A stretch of DNA of 64,000 nucleotides from Talaromyces rugulosus (lineage: Eukaryota; Ascomycota; Eurotiomycetes; Eurotiales; Trichocomaceae): the NCBI RefSeq assembly GCF_013368755.1, contig NC_049563.1:5580001-5644000 (forward strand), read 5' to 3'. Both the position numbers and the translations under genes were made by a program. The notes beneath the pieces were generated by a model. The model was not told the DNA's origin. It worked only from the letters and a program-made list of their open reading frames with translations, and ran no database searches. Below are positions 10,849 through 23,481 of the stretch, piece after piece; the first letter of the stretch is position 1; every line of letters begins with the position of its first letter.

Positions 10849-12875
10849 ATGGAGACCAAGCCCCCAGCTGTGGTCATTATCGCTCGGTAGGTCTTTTCCC
10901 CAAAGTCCCATGCCTTGGGTTGTCGCTGATAGATATGGTCAGTCATGGAATGCGGATCGACGCGGTTGACAAGGACTGGCACCTTACTTCACCGACTCCC
11001 TACGACCCCCCTCTGACATATGGCGGATGGATGCAAGGGCGTGCCCTGGGCGCTCGCATTGCAAGTCTGTTGAAATCGAGAGAAGAATCCCTGCATAGTC
11101 ATCCTCCGTCGGCAAGCAGCTCGACTACAAAGCTCCATAGCCCATCGGAGGTTGCCCCAGAAGACGTGTATCGCACCTCGCCCAGAAAAGTGCGGAAACA
11201 CAAGGTTGTTATTCACTCCTCGCCATTTTTACGATGCGTCCAAACTTCTATCGCAATCAGTGCTGGCATGAGCCAGTTCCAACGCACCGAAAAAGAACGA
11301 CTAGCCGAGGAGAAGCTGCCAACACCGGATCTATCGTCAGAGGAAGCGTCGCCTGTAACGACACCGTTTCGATCACCCACCCCGAATTTAGCAGAGGCGC
11401 TGGCCAAGTTCGGAGACAGGGATAAGGGAACTAGTCACACACGACGCCGCGGTGTCTTTCCGAAAACACGTCTACGGATTGATGCCTTCCTAGGCGAATG
11501 GCTATCGCCAGACTACTACGACCAAATCACCCCTCCTCCAGAATCGGTGATGATGGTAATGGGTGCGAAGGGGGAGCTGTTGAAACGTGGCGAGAGCCTC
11601 CAACGGGGAAGTGACGCCGGTATCCACTCTGTCGCCGGCCACTTTCCTGGTGGATGGAGAAATAACTCACAGCCAACATCGCCAGCCTCTGAAAATGACG
11701 AAGGAAAACTTCAAGGTATGGCTTCGCTGGCTGATGCTCTTCCTTCAACGATCCGCTCGGGGAACGATGGGCGGCCAGTCAAAGGAATCACGATCCGTGA
11801 CGTATTATCCCGAACGCATTCTCATTCTCATGAAGATCATTCCGAAGGTTATATCCCCCCGACGCCATCCTATGCCATCTCGTCGGCAGACCCCATCCCC
11901 ACCGGCTATGTTTCCCATGCGAGAGACGCCTGTGTGGATGTTGATTACCAGTGGGATAGCATGAAAGACCCTCAGAATTGGGGTGACGGCGGAGAGTACG
12001 GCGAAGAGTGGAGTGCAATGCACAAACGGTTCCGAAATGGCCTCTTGAGTCTATTGGATTGGTATACCCACGAGAAGCCGCAGGACAGCCATCACCGCCA
12101 TCACCGCCACCATCACAATGACGAAGAGACCGATACGGTGGTAGTTCTGGTTACTCATGGAGCCGGCTGCAATGCTCTTATTGGCGCCATGACAAGCCAA
12201 CCAGTCCTCATAGATGTGGCCATGGCGTCCCTTACAATGGCAGTGCGGAAGGACGTTTTTAGAGCCAGGGAGATCAACCACGAACCCAGTGATGAGGGAA
12301 ACAATGACCTAGAAGAGCCGCATTCCTTATCCGGCACCGACACATCTGTTCTTGAAGAATACGATATGTCCCTGATCGCGTCGACGGAGCACCTCGATGC
12401 TACCTCCAACCCTCTTGCTATTCCTCAACTTCCAAATCCGGCTCTCGAACGCTCTAGATCAATTTCGATGTACCGACATCGAGCAGATGGGCGCCCACTT
12501 CTCATCCCGACTAGCCATGAAGTGCCGAAGAGATCGAACCGCGGGGTTGGCTTACAGAGGGCTTCTACGACGAGTTCTTCGCGCCATAATCACTCTCGGG
12601 GCCGATCCGGCCTGTGGGGCTCCGCATCTCATGAAATCGACAATGGAAGTTTCGAAGAAGAGACCAGCCAGATGCCTGACTTCAGCCAGCCCGGGTCTAC
12701 GAGCAACAGCTCGAACGATTCTCGTCCTCAGACAGCAGTTAGCGCAAAGTCGTCATCTTCAAAGCAACCACAGGAAGTGACCAAATCTCAAAGAGGGCTC
12801 TGGAGCAGTGCCATCATCGCGCAGGAACGCGAACCTCCAACGAAACGAAGATGGACCGTTGGCGAGCGTCGCTAA
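10849..12875 (+). CDS. Histidine phosphatase (phosphoglycerate mutase-like) superfamily protein
   Basis: Two exons (10849-10886, 10943-12875) give 656 residues. The intron splits the catalytic RHG motif: splicing joins VVIIAR to HGMRID. The second phosphate-pocket arginine is in SSPFLRCVQT, and the distal catalytic histidine is in VVLVTHGAGCN. The core is interrupted by a long Ser/Pro-rich insertion, a His-rich run (about 12088-12117) precedes the distal motif, and a low-complexity tail of about 200 residues rich in Ser, Arg and Gln follows. Members of this branch are often annotated only as phosphoglycerate mutase family proteins; the large disordered insertions suggest regulation or protein contacts rather than glycolysis. 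Substrate unknown. No signal peptide is seen. Confidence 0.88.
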
Positions 12876-13270
12876 CTCTGGAAGTTGAGCGAGTGTTTTT
12901 CTCCCCTCCCCTCCCTTTCCCCCCTAAAAGCATCGCGAATGATAGTTTGTTGTATACCCTCTCCACTTGCTCCTTTTTCATTTCCTTTTAACTCGAATCG
13001 ACCATGATACCTGTGGGCTTGTTTAAACTACAGCCATCTGCATTTAAATCCATCTGGTTGCATTAGCTGCTATCTTTTCGGAAAATCATGAGTGCATTTT
13101 CATTTCATTTTCTATCATTGATTGTTACGCATGGCTGAATCGGCCCTTTCTAAAATCCGAACCCGATAAAGCAACGGCCAAAGATCGATCGATATTGTAT
13201 ATAGATATCTAGCAGACCATCTCCCTAAAAGAATTCACCGAGATATACCTATTGCCAAAATCCTCACATT
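12876..13270. other. Convergent intergenic region (395 bp)
   Basis: The 3' flanks of the convergent phosphatase and 5'-nucleotidase genes. A pyrimidine-rich run lies at 12899-12925, with AT-rich sequence elsewhere. No genes seen. Confidence 0.6.
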
Positions 13271-15635
13271 TTAAGCAGTTCCGTTAGGAATATTCTCCCG
13301 TCTGCCCGAACCAGCGGTTTTACTCTTAATCAAAATTCGCCCTTCGCACCTTGGTGCAATACCCCATGTCCAAGAGGGCGTAAACTCCTCGCCCGCATCT
13401 TCTACACAGCCACTGCTGTGCACCCCGGCCAACCGCATCCATTTCTTAAGAACCTTTCTTGCAAGGCGCATGCGGTTTTCTTCGTCCGTTGACGAAGTAG
13501 CTGTATATGTAACATAATTTGTTTCCTCGTACGATGAGATTAGAATCTCGGGCTCGGAGTCTGATTCGGAATCCATCACGTGGGGAATGTTTGTCGTTGA
13601 TGAATCCTCAGAGGAAGGGTATGAACTTGAAGGAGCACCAGACGATGAAATTTCCTCGTCGTTGTTCTGATCTTGGGCGGCATGCGCATGGATCCGTTTA
13701 TGCATGTTGCGGTCGTGGTAACGGCCATATCGGTGCACTTTGGGACGTTTTGGTTTTATATCATGGTGGTGGTGAGTAGCTTTTGTTGTTGTCGTCGTTG
13801 TATTCCATAAGCTGCTCTCCTTTTTCTCGACCACTGGAGAAGGGGTCTTGATCCAACCGCCACCGCATTCGGCAAGTAATCGAGAATGGATATCGTCCCA
13901 ATGCCGATGTAGAGACACACTCATATGCCGCCATTTGCCCATTATTTTCAAACTCATAAAGTACTGCCTTAAAATAGCAGAAATGAGCATCCCGTTTTCC
14001 TCCGAGACCAGCTCTTCCACCTCGCCACCTTCAGACTGCACCAGTAGAGACGTATATCCATCCTTGCCGCGGCCCATGTAGCCTCTCGTGGCAAGGGTGT
14101 ATTTCCGTTCATAATCAACGGGCTGTCCGCCAACTTTCACCCAGTTTACCCGGCTGCCCGGTGGTGCAGAGGCGGTGAATTCGAAGTTAATGTTGGAAAC
14201 TTGAGGAAATCGCCCTTCCAGCGCCGGTAACTGACTGACGCCATTTTCTAAAGCATCGACGAGGCTTTTCCCGGAGAGCCTGAGCACAACTACAGGGTCT
14301 TCAAAGGGGAAACAATTCAATATGTCCTTGAGCCGCAGCAAGCCCGGGGGATAAACCTGGTCTCCACGAATCGTGCCCGCGGCCATTATGGTACAATCAG
14401 CGTTGTAGTAGAAACGCATCAAATCACAGACAAAATTGCCGAGATTTGACTCGCGCGTCCGCACAGTTGTAAAACGACCGTCCAGCGGGGAGGCAGTGTA
14501 GCCGACCGGTTTTTCGAGTTTTGCTTTTAGCGATGACGTGAGTTTCGTGACTAGTTCGTCTGCTTGTGCATCGATCGGTATTGATCGCACGATATCTCGT
14601 CTAGTTATATTGAAATCCCAGCCGGTCGAGTCAGATTTGCGGTATGCTTCGATGTAACTTAGTTGTTTAAAGTCGGTTCCTGAACGGAGAACATGTACCC
14701 CGTTGATCAATGAATGTGAGTAGTAATGATCGTGACCGCCGAAAATGATATCAATCAACCCGGGAGGGATTTTTTCTGCGAGTTTATTGTCGTTTGGTTC
14801 TCGCTGGTGCGTCACGGCGACGATAATCTCTGCACCTTGTTTTCTCAACTCTGGCACCAACTCGATGGCCGTTTGAGACGCGGATTTGTAAACCAGACCC
14901 GGTGGCAGAGAATTAATGGTGTCCAGCCTGTATTTTATTGTTAATCCGAGAATACACGGAGAATTCAGAGAAAGAAGGAGTCTCACCATTCCCGCTCCCC
15001 CAGTCCAATAACCCCAACCTTGACCCCGTTAGACGAGGTCAACATGAGCGTTCGCAGGCAGTTCCCAAGAGGCACATCATCGCCCAGTGCAGGATCAAGC
15101 ACATTTGCTAACAGCCAGGGGAATTGACACTGACTTCGCAAATGACGAAATTGGGCGACTCCGAAATCCAAATCGTGATTCTAAAACCCACAGTCCACAT
15201 ATTAGCCTGTGGCCTCTGTTCCAGCTTTAAAAACGTGACAACATACGCCCATGCAAGCAACGTCCGTTCCTGCATTATTGAGAAATGGCACCATGTGCCG
15301 TCCCTTTGTTACCGAGCTCTCCAAGCTAGGATTGAAGGCGTCACCGGAGAAAAACGTCAAAAGATCGGGGAGTTGGGCGTATTGTGGAGCGGATCGGTAA
15401 TGGTTGACGAGAGATTGAAAGCGCTGGATGCCCCCAACAGGGTCTGACGAACCTGGTCTGGGGGGGTAATGATAATAAGCACGGAGATTGATTGGCTTTT
15501 AGTATACCCTGTAGTACAAACTCACTCGACATGATACACGTCGTTGTAGTGTAGGAATCGTAGATCCGCCGGGCCTTCCCTGCCAGACGAGTATGTGACG
15601 GACAACCCGTCTGATTCAACTGCGGACGCCATCAT
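13271..15635 (-). CDS. 5'-nucleotidase/metallophosphoesterase family protein
   Basis: Four exons (15526-15635, 15247-15457, 14987-15180, 13271-14927) sum to 723 residues. The N-terminal calcineurin-like domain carries all the metal-binding blocks: HYNDVYH, GDAFNPS, the GNHD motif reconstituted across the exon 2/3 junction (GNHDLDFG), THQRE and GGHDHYYSH. The 5'-nucleotidase C-terminal domain follows (SNLGNFVCDLM, ADCTIMAAGTIRGD, LRLSGKSLVDALENGV, YMGRGKDGY). A basic His-rich tail and a conserved-looking C-terminal block end the protein. No signal peptide precedes the first motif, so a cytosolic enzyme acting on nucleotides or related phosphoesters is likely. ATG-ATG at 15635/15632 offers two start choices. 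Confidence 0.92.
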
Positions 15636-16222
15636 GGAAGAGAGAGTCTCTCCAGCTACCAGCAGCGTGCGTATGGTCTTGTACCGATGTGTCCTGCGGG
15701 GAAGATTTGGCAGACTGCGGGGAATGCCAGATCACAATCGCAGTGGAAAACGCAGGAGACGAACAAGGGCCGTAATGGAAAGAAGGCGGAATAAAAAGCA
15801 GGTCTATACGTCGTGTATACCGTCGCAAACAGAGAAGAGCCCAGTGTCGCGACAAGGAGAGAGAGTCCAAGAGACAACAACCAACACAGCCGGCGAGCCA
15901 CAGGTGAGCGATCCACGATCTGCCAATCACGCACTGCCGTCAGGCAAAGTGGGGCTACAGATCCAGTGATACAGTATACAATAACAGTCTGATATATAGT
16001 CCGATTAATACGTACATATGCACAGGCTAAGGAATCAGAACGAGTGGTTACAGATAGGTAGCCTCTAGCTCGCGAAAATTCTATTCTTAACTACAACTGA
16101 TGGGTATACCCAGAAGAACATGGAAATGACAGGTGTAAAAAGCCTCCCTAAACGCCAATCATGCACCACCTTCTAAACAGACCTTTGCCCACCGGAGAGA
16201 GTGTGGAAAATGCCACTACAGA
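15636..16222. other. Intergenic region (587 bp) upstream of the 5'-nucleotidase gene
   Basis: This separates two minus-strand genes and should hold the 5'-nucleotidase promoter and the PCI-gene terminator. Overlapping open frames exist on both strands at 15600-15970 but show no domains, so they are treated as chance or leader sequence. Confidence 0.55.
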
Positions 16223-18740
16223 CTACGACCCCACTGCTTTGGCACCCTGCAGACTGATGACACGGCCGCCACCAGCAGAGATCCCCGGTTGATCAAACGC
16301 CACATGTCGCGCAACCCAGCCGGGCACAGTATTGCCATAAGCCTCTTGTTGCGTGCTGATGACTTGCCAGATGTTTGGAAACCCCTTGGCCATAGCTCCC
16401 ACATGTTTAGCGCCGGGAATAACAAATCGTGCTGGATTATGGGTCAGGTAACCACCGAGCAGGCTCTGCTTGATGAGAGAGGCGACGATTGACTCAATGT
16501 CCTGCAGCAAGTTCGAAGCTGGTTCAGACGAGACATTTTCAGCGATGTACGGAAGCAGCTCCTTCACGTCTCCCACATATTCCTTGCCCTCATGTCCGAA
16601 GACGCGCTGTCCCATCGGGTTCTCGACCCAAACACCGTCTTCGTCATAGTACCCGGGCGGGCAAAGATAGTCCCTATCTTCAGGGTCGGATATATGCGGC
16701 ACAAATTTGGCAATACCTTGGTAGTCCTGGTCTATAGGCGCGTCAAGGGTAAATGTACTGGCTCCATTCGTTGCACCCCCAGCCACCGCGGCGTGGGAGT
16801 TGGCCTTGTGGCGAGCCTGGATAAACCTGACTGCAGCTTCTAGTTTGCTCAGATGGAGCATCGGTGGCGGGGAACGCTGTGCTGTGGGGTCGCCGTGAAA
16901 GCCTCCATGCAGGAAGACTTTACGGATAAGCGATCGCCAAACGAGGAGTTCACAACGATTGCGCATCTGATATAACATCCCCAACTTGAGGTACCATTGC
17001 GCAATAGGCGTTCCCAATTTGAAGTATTCCCGAAAGGACAGGTAGTCGCCAGAGCGAATGAGCCGACACAGCGGAACGAAGATGTCATAAAGACCCCGAG
17101 CCTCGGGTTTCTGCAGGAGTTGCATAGAAGGAAACCGACCCATGATGATATTACACGAAATGAGGTAAATCAAGATACGGCGCTTTTGTTTCATACAGTT
17201 CACGTGGCATTTCATGTAAGCTTCGAACAGAGCCTTCTGAGCAGGAAAGAAACGGCCACTTCCGAATAGGTATCGCCCTAGATAGTAGAGGTAGGTCACC
17301 CGCTGCGAAACCGGATAATATTCAAGCGGAGGCGACTGGGAAACAATGCTTTTGAATATTGTATCGGCACTTCGGAGGTTGCCGCTCTATTGACATGTCA
17401 ATCAAATGTCCTTGATAAGGCAGGGAGACGCATTTTACCTTATCCAGCAGCTTCAGGCACTGGTTAACCATCAGGTATATCCCGGCCCGCTTTCCCTCCG
17501 GTTTGCCTTGTTGGTTAGTCGTGCCACCGCGATCAGTTAAACATTTGATAAACCCCTCGCGAACGACATTGGCTGCGTTCTCTAGCAAATTTGGGCGTTG
17601 GAATGTATCCTGTGATCCGGATCCCTGGAGTTCAGCTAACAGCTGCGGAGTATTTTCGACGGTCACTGCCAGGCTAGCAACTATTTGGGACAGGTAAACG
17701 ACGGTGCGAAGGACGATGGCGCCCATCTGGCTGTCTCCGAGTGCTTGCATGCATTGGCTGTGTGGACGAATTCATTAGCACTGAAATCCCGGCTTCTCCA
17801 AGCGCGGCGATACTCACTTTAACAATAAGCTGATATATGTATGAGCTTTAAGTGGATTTGATACATCCCCGTCACGGAGGTAGGCCAAGTAGGACCTAAT
17901 GAACATGGGAAACGCAGGCCATGTTGTAGATCCATCCGACGTCCTGGGAACGAGCGTTTCACACCGCTTCAACAGGGCGTCGTCTCCTTGCCCGCGTGGA
18001 TATGTTTCCTGAATCTCGTTTGCCATGTGGTGGTAGCTGTCTCGCATTTTAAGGGGCAATACCTGCAAGACATCTTGCAAATGCTCGCCTTGTCGACGAG
18101 AGACTATATCGGCGATTCCGGCGAGGAACTGGTCTAGGATAGTGGTCCCCATGGCCACCGAGGACGGGGGAGCGAACGACTGTTGGACGCTCGGTTGAAA
18201 TGGCTCGATATTACTGAGCCGGTCGTAGAGAGTCATGAGCATCCAAGAGAGATCGACGCATGTTGATTGCAGGTCAATCTCGGGGGGAAACTGGTCGGCG
18301 TCGGGGATGACTAGGTCATCGCTGGGGTCGATGCCCGGGTCGGGGGGGTCGGGGAACTGCTTGTCGATGACGGTCCAGAGGTGTTCGAGCAACAAGCTGT
18401 GTCTGCGCTGGCTGAAGCCGGAGACTGCTGGGAAGTTGTGCGCATTCAAGTTGGGAACATGCGGCAGCGCGAGATTCCACTTGCTGTTTCTGCCGCTGCT
18501 GCCGTGACCGCCTTCCTTACCGGGGCTCGCACCCTTTTGTTGCTTCTTGCTGTTTTTCTTGTTTCTATTACTGTTGCCTGTCTCTTGATCGCTACGGCGC
18601 TTATTTCTGTGCTTTCTGCTGCTGCTGCTGCTGCTAGTTCTTTTCCTACTCTTTTTGGTGTTGTTTCCACCGCCGTTGTTTGCCAGAATCTTCAGAAGTT
18701 GGGCTACTTGTTGCGATTCGCGCTGCTTTCGCTGCGCCAT
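16223..18740 (-). CDS. PCI-domain protein, Thp1/CSN12-like
   Basis: Three exons (17818-18740, 17439-17757, 16223-17386) give 801 residues. The first ~100 residues are low complexity: a Lys/Arg/Ser-rich nuclear-localisation-like stretch with a poly-Ser run. A TPR-like helical region follows (SGNLRSADTIFKSI, VTYLYYLGRYLFGSGRFFPA), then the PCI and winged-helix part (RILIYLISCNIIMGRFPS, LGTPIAQWYLKLGMLY, IVASLIKQSLLGGYLTH). This order matches Thp1/Sac3-partner (TREX-2 mRNA export) and CSN12-type PCI proteins; the basic N-terminus favours the nuclear export role, but CSN12 cannot be excluded. A 57-residue segment rich in Gly, Pro and Tyr precedes the end. Divergent to the monooxygenase gene, sharing a CRE-like site. 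Confidence 0.75.
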
Positions 18741-19213
18741 GGCTGCAGACTGGTGGTGAGACTGGCGGTTTTAAAGCAGGAGTGATCGAGGAGCCTGTCG
18801 CTCTATAAACGACCAGGGCTCTTTATTGCCCATGTCTTTGTGCTATATTTGTCGACACTCGACCTGTCTTTGTGACGTGCCAAGCATCCTGACACATGCT
18901 GCATCGAAACGGCCAGCTCCAGAAGCCTTGCGTCGGTGATATGACTGCATCGACGATAATCATAATTATAATCACAATAATAAGAATCAACAGGAACTAC
19001 TCCCATCAAAACAAGGCATGCGGCGGGTCGAGAATCGTCCAGCACCCACAATCACATGTTGGGTGTCCCGTTGACGTCATCCACCGCTGATGTTTAAAGC
19101 GTCCTTCGATCTCGCTTTTGTTGCGTTGACCCATTGCCATTGCGTTTTACACCCTACAGATCTGCCGGTCACCCTTCAATTGCAACACGCTCAGCCAGTT
19201 TTTCCCTCTAGAC
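18741..19213. other. Divergent promoter region (473 bp)
   Basis: This lies between the divergent PCI and monooxygenase genes. It contains the palindromic CRE-like site at 19072-19079 and an AT-rich run near 18955-18990. No genes seen. Confidence 0.65.
19072..19079. promoter_or_regulatory. CRE-like palindrome TGACGTCA
   Basis: A perfect 8-bp bZIP (ATF/CREB) consensus 135 bp upstream of the monooxygenase start and 332 bp upstream of the PCI gene start. Binding is inferred from the motif alone. Confidence 0.5.
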
Positions 19214-20812
19214 ATGGCGTTGATTGACCGGGCCCGTTCCCTGCTCGTGTTTGCCGTCAAAAATCCCCTCGCCTTTCTTTACATTCTCCTCCAAGAGATA
19301 CTCGCCTTTGTGTTTTCCCCTGCGCCACCGCCGCCGACTGGTCATCTTCATCGCCCTAGAATAGCCGTTATTGGTGGCGGACTCACTGGCGTTTCGTCGG
19401 CCGCACACTGTGTTGGCCATGGGTTCGACGTTGAGATCTTTGAAGCGAGGCCCAAGGCGAAGGGACTGGGCGGTATTTGGAGTGTGAGTGAATTCTTATG
19501 ATCGAAGTATTTCGATTGTCGCATGATACTGACCGGTCTATAGCGTGTGAATTCGACTTCTGCTCTCCAAATTCATTCCATTATGTTCCGCTTCCACCCA
19601 TCCGTGAAATGGGAGTCTGCCTACCCAAGTCAGGAGCAAATAAAAAAACAAATCGTCTCAGTCTGGGAGAAATATGGGCTAGATAAGAAGACTACTTTCG
19701 ATACTCCAGTACACTCTGTTAAAAAAGACTCGTTTGGGAAGTGGATCATCAACAACAACACAGCGGAGTACGGCACATTTGATGGAATCATCGCTGCTGT
19801 GGGATCATGCGGAGATCCCAAGATGGTCTCTCTCCCCAATCATGCAAATTTCAAAGGCCCAACCTTCCACTCCTCCGATCTCGATGGCAAGCAGGTCAAA
19901 GGAAAAAAGGTTCTGGTCATCGGCGGCGGGGCCAGCGCCATCGAAGCCTTAGAATATGCGGTCAAATGTGAAGCCGCCGAGATTGACGTCCTGTCACGCT
20001 CAGACAAATGGATCATTCCCCGGAATGTTTTTGTTGACGCGATTTTATCAATGAACATTTTTGGCGGAGAGACCTCGTTCTCCTGGATACCAGAATGGTT
20101 ACTGCGGAAATTCTTCTACAGAGACCTCGATGATATTTCACCGTCAGGCAAGGGACTATACACTGATACGCCAATGGTAAACTCGGAACTCTTCGATCAA
20201 ATTCGGGCAGGAAAAGCAAGATGGCTGCGGGGCGACATTGTCTCCGTTGAAGAAAATGGGATCCTGTTTAACCACCGTGCGAAAGGTGTACCCAAAGGTG
20301 GACCAGGGCATGAATCACAAGTTCAGGGCGATGTCATTATCATGGCGACTGGGTTCAAAAGACCATCTCTATCATTCCTGCCAGATACTGTTTTTGAAGA
20401 CCGGTACGGGCCTCCGAACTGGTATCTTCAAGTCTTCCCGCCTCAAGATCCTAGCATTTGTGCCACAAACAGCACCTATCTGAACGCTATTGGGACTGTT
20501 GGCAACTACCATATTGGCATATACACGCGTCTCCTGCTCATGTTTCTCGTCGATCCTTTGACCCGACCCCAGGAACCGCTGATGAAGCTTTGGATTGAAT
20601 TCACGAGATTTGTGAAGCAATTTGCGCCGACGGGAGCATTTGACTTTTTCACATACGCCGAGCTCATCTACTGGTATTGCTTTGTGAGCATCGTAAACCC
20701 TTTCAGATGGAAATGGGTACCTTTCATCTTCTTTGGCATGTTTCGTGGGCTACCTGCGACCGTTGTTGAGCAGGAGGATCGTTTACGTGATTCGAATGGC
20801 AAGGCTAAATAA
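19214..20812 (+). CDS. Flavin-containing monooxygenase (FMO-like)
   Basis: Two exons (19214-19483, 19544-20812) give 512 residues. A hydrophobic N-terminal stretch (residues 10-35) may anchor it to the ER membrane. The FAD Rossmann motif is VIGGGLTG, followed by the GGIW segment interrupted by the intron. The FMO-identifying motif is FKGPTFHSSD, the NADPH-binding motif VIGGGASA, and the late ATGF motif is present (MATGFKRP). All signatures of class B flavin monooxygenases are intact, so it should oxygenate N, S or carbonyl groups using NADPH and O2. The C-terminal third has aromatic hydrophobic segments (ELIYWYCFVSIVNPFRWKWV) that may also contact membrane. Substrate unknown. Confidence 0.9.
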
Positions 20813-21697
20813 GGAAACTTAGCTCGGTCGTAATCAATATCTTTTTTTACAAGCCATCCATCCTGCCATTCGGTCTTCAAAGGTACTTGGCGTGACGAAG
20901 GAGTATCTCCTTTGACTGAAAATAGATTGCGTGTTGTTCGCTTTGGAGTTTCCCAAGCAAGTAATGTGTTAGCGAGCATGGTAAATCCCCTATTGAAACA
21001 TCGGTTCTGTTTAAACTCATAAGTTTGAGGGAAAAGTTTCGAAGAGACTATATACTCGTATTTGCGTCCGCAGTAGCTTTTCTAGCAAAAGATACGATAG
21101 CTGACCTGTTAGATTTAATTGATAGTTTCAGCATGTCACCATTTCTGAGTCTAGACTTTCTATCAGGTGTGATGGTAATTGATGTCTCTAGTTAGTATAT
21201 GTTGAAATTGCTGAAATTATTCAATAGGGCGCGAGCCTAATGTTTAGTGGTTTTAATCTCAGAAGAGCTTCGTAGTAAACTGGTTTTGATTTCTTGTTGG
21301 ACAACATTTAAAGTAATAGATTAGGCTTGCGTGATGAACAGGGGCCAGGGGAAGTGCAGGTTAATTTCAGAGAACACTGAACACGCCATGGAATAAGTCT
21401 AGTTTCCCCAAGCAATCGTTTCACATTCACCATGTCGTTCGAGCAGTCATCTCAGCTTACTAGCCAAATAAATAAGCCTTTTAGCACGTCCCACTACAAC
21501 ATTCGGTACCGATTATGATTACTAGGAGCTACGATAGAAGGAGGCAGTTGGCTACTTTAATGCCTTGGGGGGTTTGTTTAATTTTCTTTTTGGATAGAAG
21601 TAAAGATTGATTTTTTTTAATGGTTTTCGGTTCATTTTATGTCATCCACCCTCATCTATATCCCACGTCCCAGTTGTTAATATCGTGGTTCCGCACG
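20813..21697. other. Convergent intergenic region (885 bp)
   Basis: An AT-rich spacer between the monooxygenase and the small coiled-coil gene. No coding or structural signal was recognised. Confidence 0.55.
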
Positions 21698-22189
21698 TCA
21701 AATCGGAATCTCAGGCTTTCCCATTAGGCCGGGATTGATGAGGGTGTTATCAATTGCAACTAAGCCGGCCTTACGCATCTTTACCACAACTTGTTGTGGT
21801 ATTTCCGAGTTGTCGAGTATTGGAACCTCCAAGTATTTTTTGGCATACTCCTTGTTGGAAACTTCAGCACATTTCGCCAAAGATTTCTCCTTCTTAGAAG
21901 AAATTGACTCATCAATTTCCTTAATATCGTCGTACACACCTCTATGTGCAAGTTGTCGGTTCGTGCCGCCAGTTGCGATCTCCTGCAGGAACATGTCGAT
22001 TTTGCCCTCCTTATCTTTTTGGAGTTTCTGCATCTCAGCGATTAGCGAGTCGATTTCGATTTCTAGTTTCGCATCATCTGGGGATAGCTCAATCTCCTGG
22101 AACAATAGGTTAGTCTACATATTTCATGTCTAAGATAATCATCATACCTCATCCTTGTCCTTTCCATATCCATAGGCGAGTGCAGACAT
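21698..22189 (-). CDS. Small coiled-coil hypothetical protein
   Basis: Not recognised. Two exons (22148-22189, 21698-22096) joined by a well-formed 51-nt intron with a CTAAC branch point give 146 residues. The start MSALAYGYG at 22189 was chosen as the first in-frame ATG, but the frame stays open upstream to about 22325 (Lys/Ser/Thr-rich), so the protein may be longer or have another exon. The body is charged and helical (EIEIDSLIAEMQKLQKDKEG) with heptad character. It has no membrane segments. It sits alone in an AT-rich region; it could also be a remnant of a larger gene. Confidence 0.45.
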
Positions 22190-23481
22190 GATTCCCTGTC
22201 CTTGAGTTGTCGTACTTTTCTTTTGAGAAGTTTTGGAGTCTCCTGATACTTTCTGTTTCGACTTATTGAATATTTTGAAGACGTATGCGTTTGATGTAAA
22301 AGATTTGGTAGCTGTCTGGGGTTCATTACATGTATAATCCGGGGAGCAAGGCCCTATAAATAACGACTGGGAAGTGATGACTGGAAGGTTATGACTGGAA
22401 AATTACGACAAAATTCAGAAATAGTATGACTCCCTATACATTTGTACTCATTTGACTCGTAAGAACCCTGACGAGTTATTCATTGGCTAATCTCGAAGAG
22501 TCACGCTTTGTGTGTCATATTTCAGCGTGCTTGAAATGTCAAATCTCTAAGATACTAAAATTCTAACTATGTGTATATCTACGCTAGCTTATTTATCAAG
22601 TTTACAATTTCCATTGTTTTCTGATAGAAATGGGAAACCAAGATTACATATTTATCGTAAATTCTTAGACACAAAGAAATACAACTTGAAAGACATCGGT
22701 TGATGGTAACGGGAAACAACCTGGCTTGATCCAGTATTCTTTAAGTCTTATTCCAGTTTCTCTCTATGTCATATTTTGCCGAATCGAAATTTGCTGTAGT
22801 GACTATGAGTGGGTGAGTCAGGCAATTTTGCAATGCTACAAACTACGTAACTCATTTCCCATGATACTCTGCAACCCAAGAAATGGCGCATGTACTACCA
22901 AATAAAAAAAATATATATATGAACTACATATGTACCTAATAGTTATTGCTACAGACAGAAGATGACTCATGTCAACACTACAAATGTGGTGCATTGAATA
23001 GTCGGAGTTCGTAGGCAGTTGACGATGGGGTTTAATAATGCATATGTTAGAAGACATACATGTATCCTCAACATGTTAGCTGCTAACACAAAACCTTTCG
23101 CAGTTTGGTTAGTCCTTATTATTCAATACAGCCCTACAAGGCTGACCAGATTAGTTCTAAGATAAGTGGCCTAAAATGAGACTAGATTTTTATAAAGACT
23201 TTTTGCCTTACTTCTTTCGGTTTTTTAAATTTCTTTTTATTAAGTAGATGGCTTATTTTATAAGATTTAGAAAACAAAGGAAAAAAAAACTTAGAGGTTC
23301 AACACTCCGCCATATAGATTTTAAAGTAAATCTGGGATTTATAATCTCCAAGCTTCTCTGGCTGAAAAAGGCTCCTTGGGTAGTATGAAGATAATATAAC
23401 CATGAAGAACGACAGAACCATTATAGATTATTATATTAGACATTAATAAATAAATAGTAGTAGTTTTTAATGCAGGTCCAA
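22190..23481. other. AT-rich gene-free region (1.3 kb)
   Basis: AT-rich sequence with short T and A runs between two minus-strand genes. No coding signal or repeat unit was recognised. It contains the promoter of the small coiled-coil gene and the 3' flank of the ceramide synthase gene. Confidence 0.55.

Noticed and set aside
15595..15969. Overlapping open frames on both strands upstream of the 5'-nucleotidase
   Set aside because: No similarity or conserved features; more likely leader and promoter sequence.
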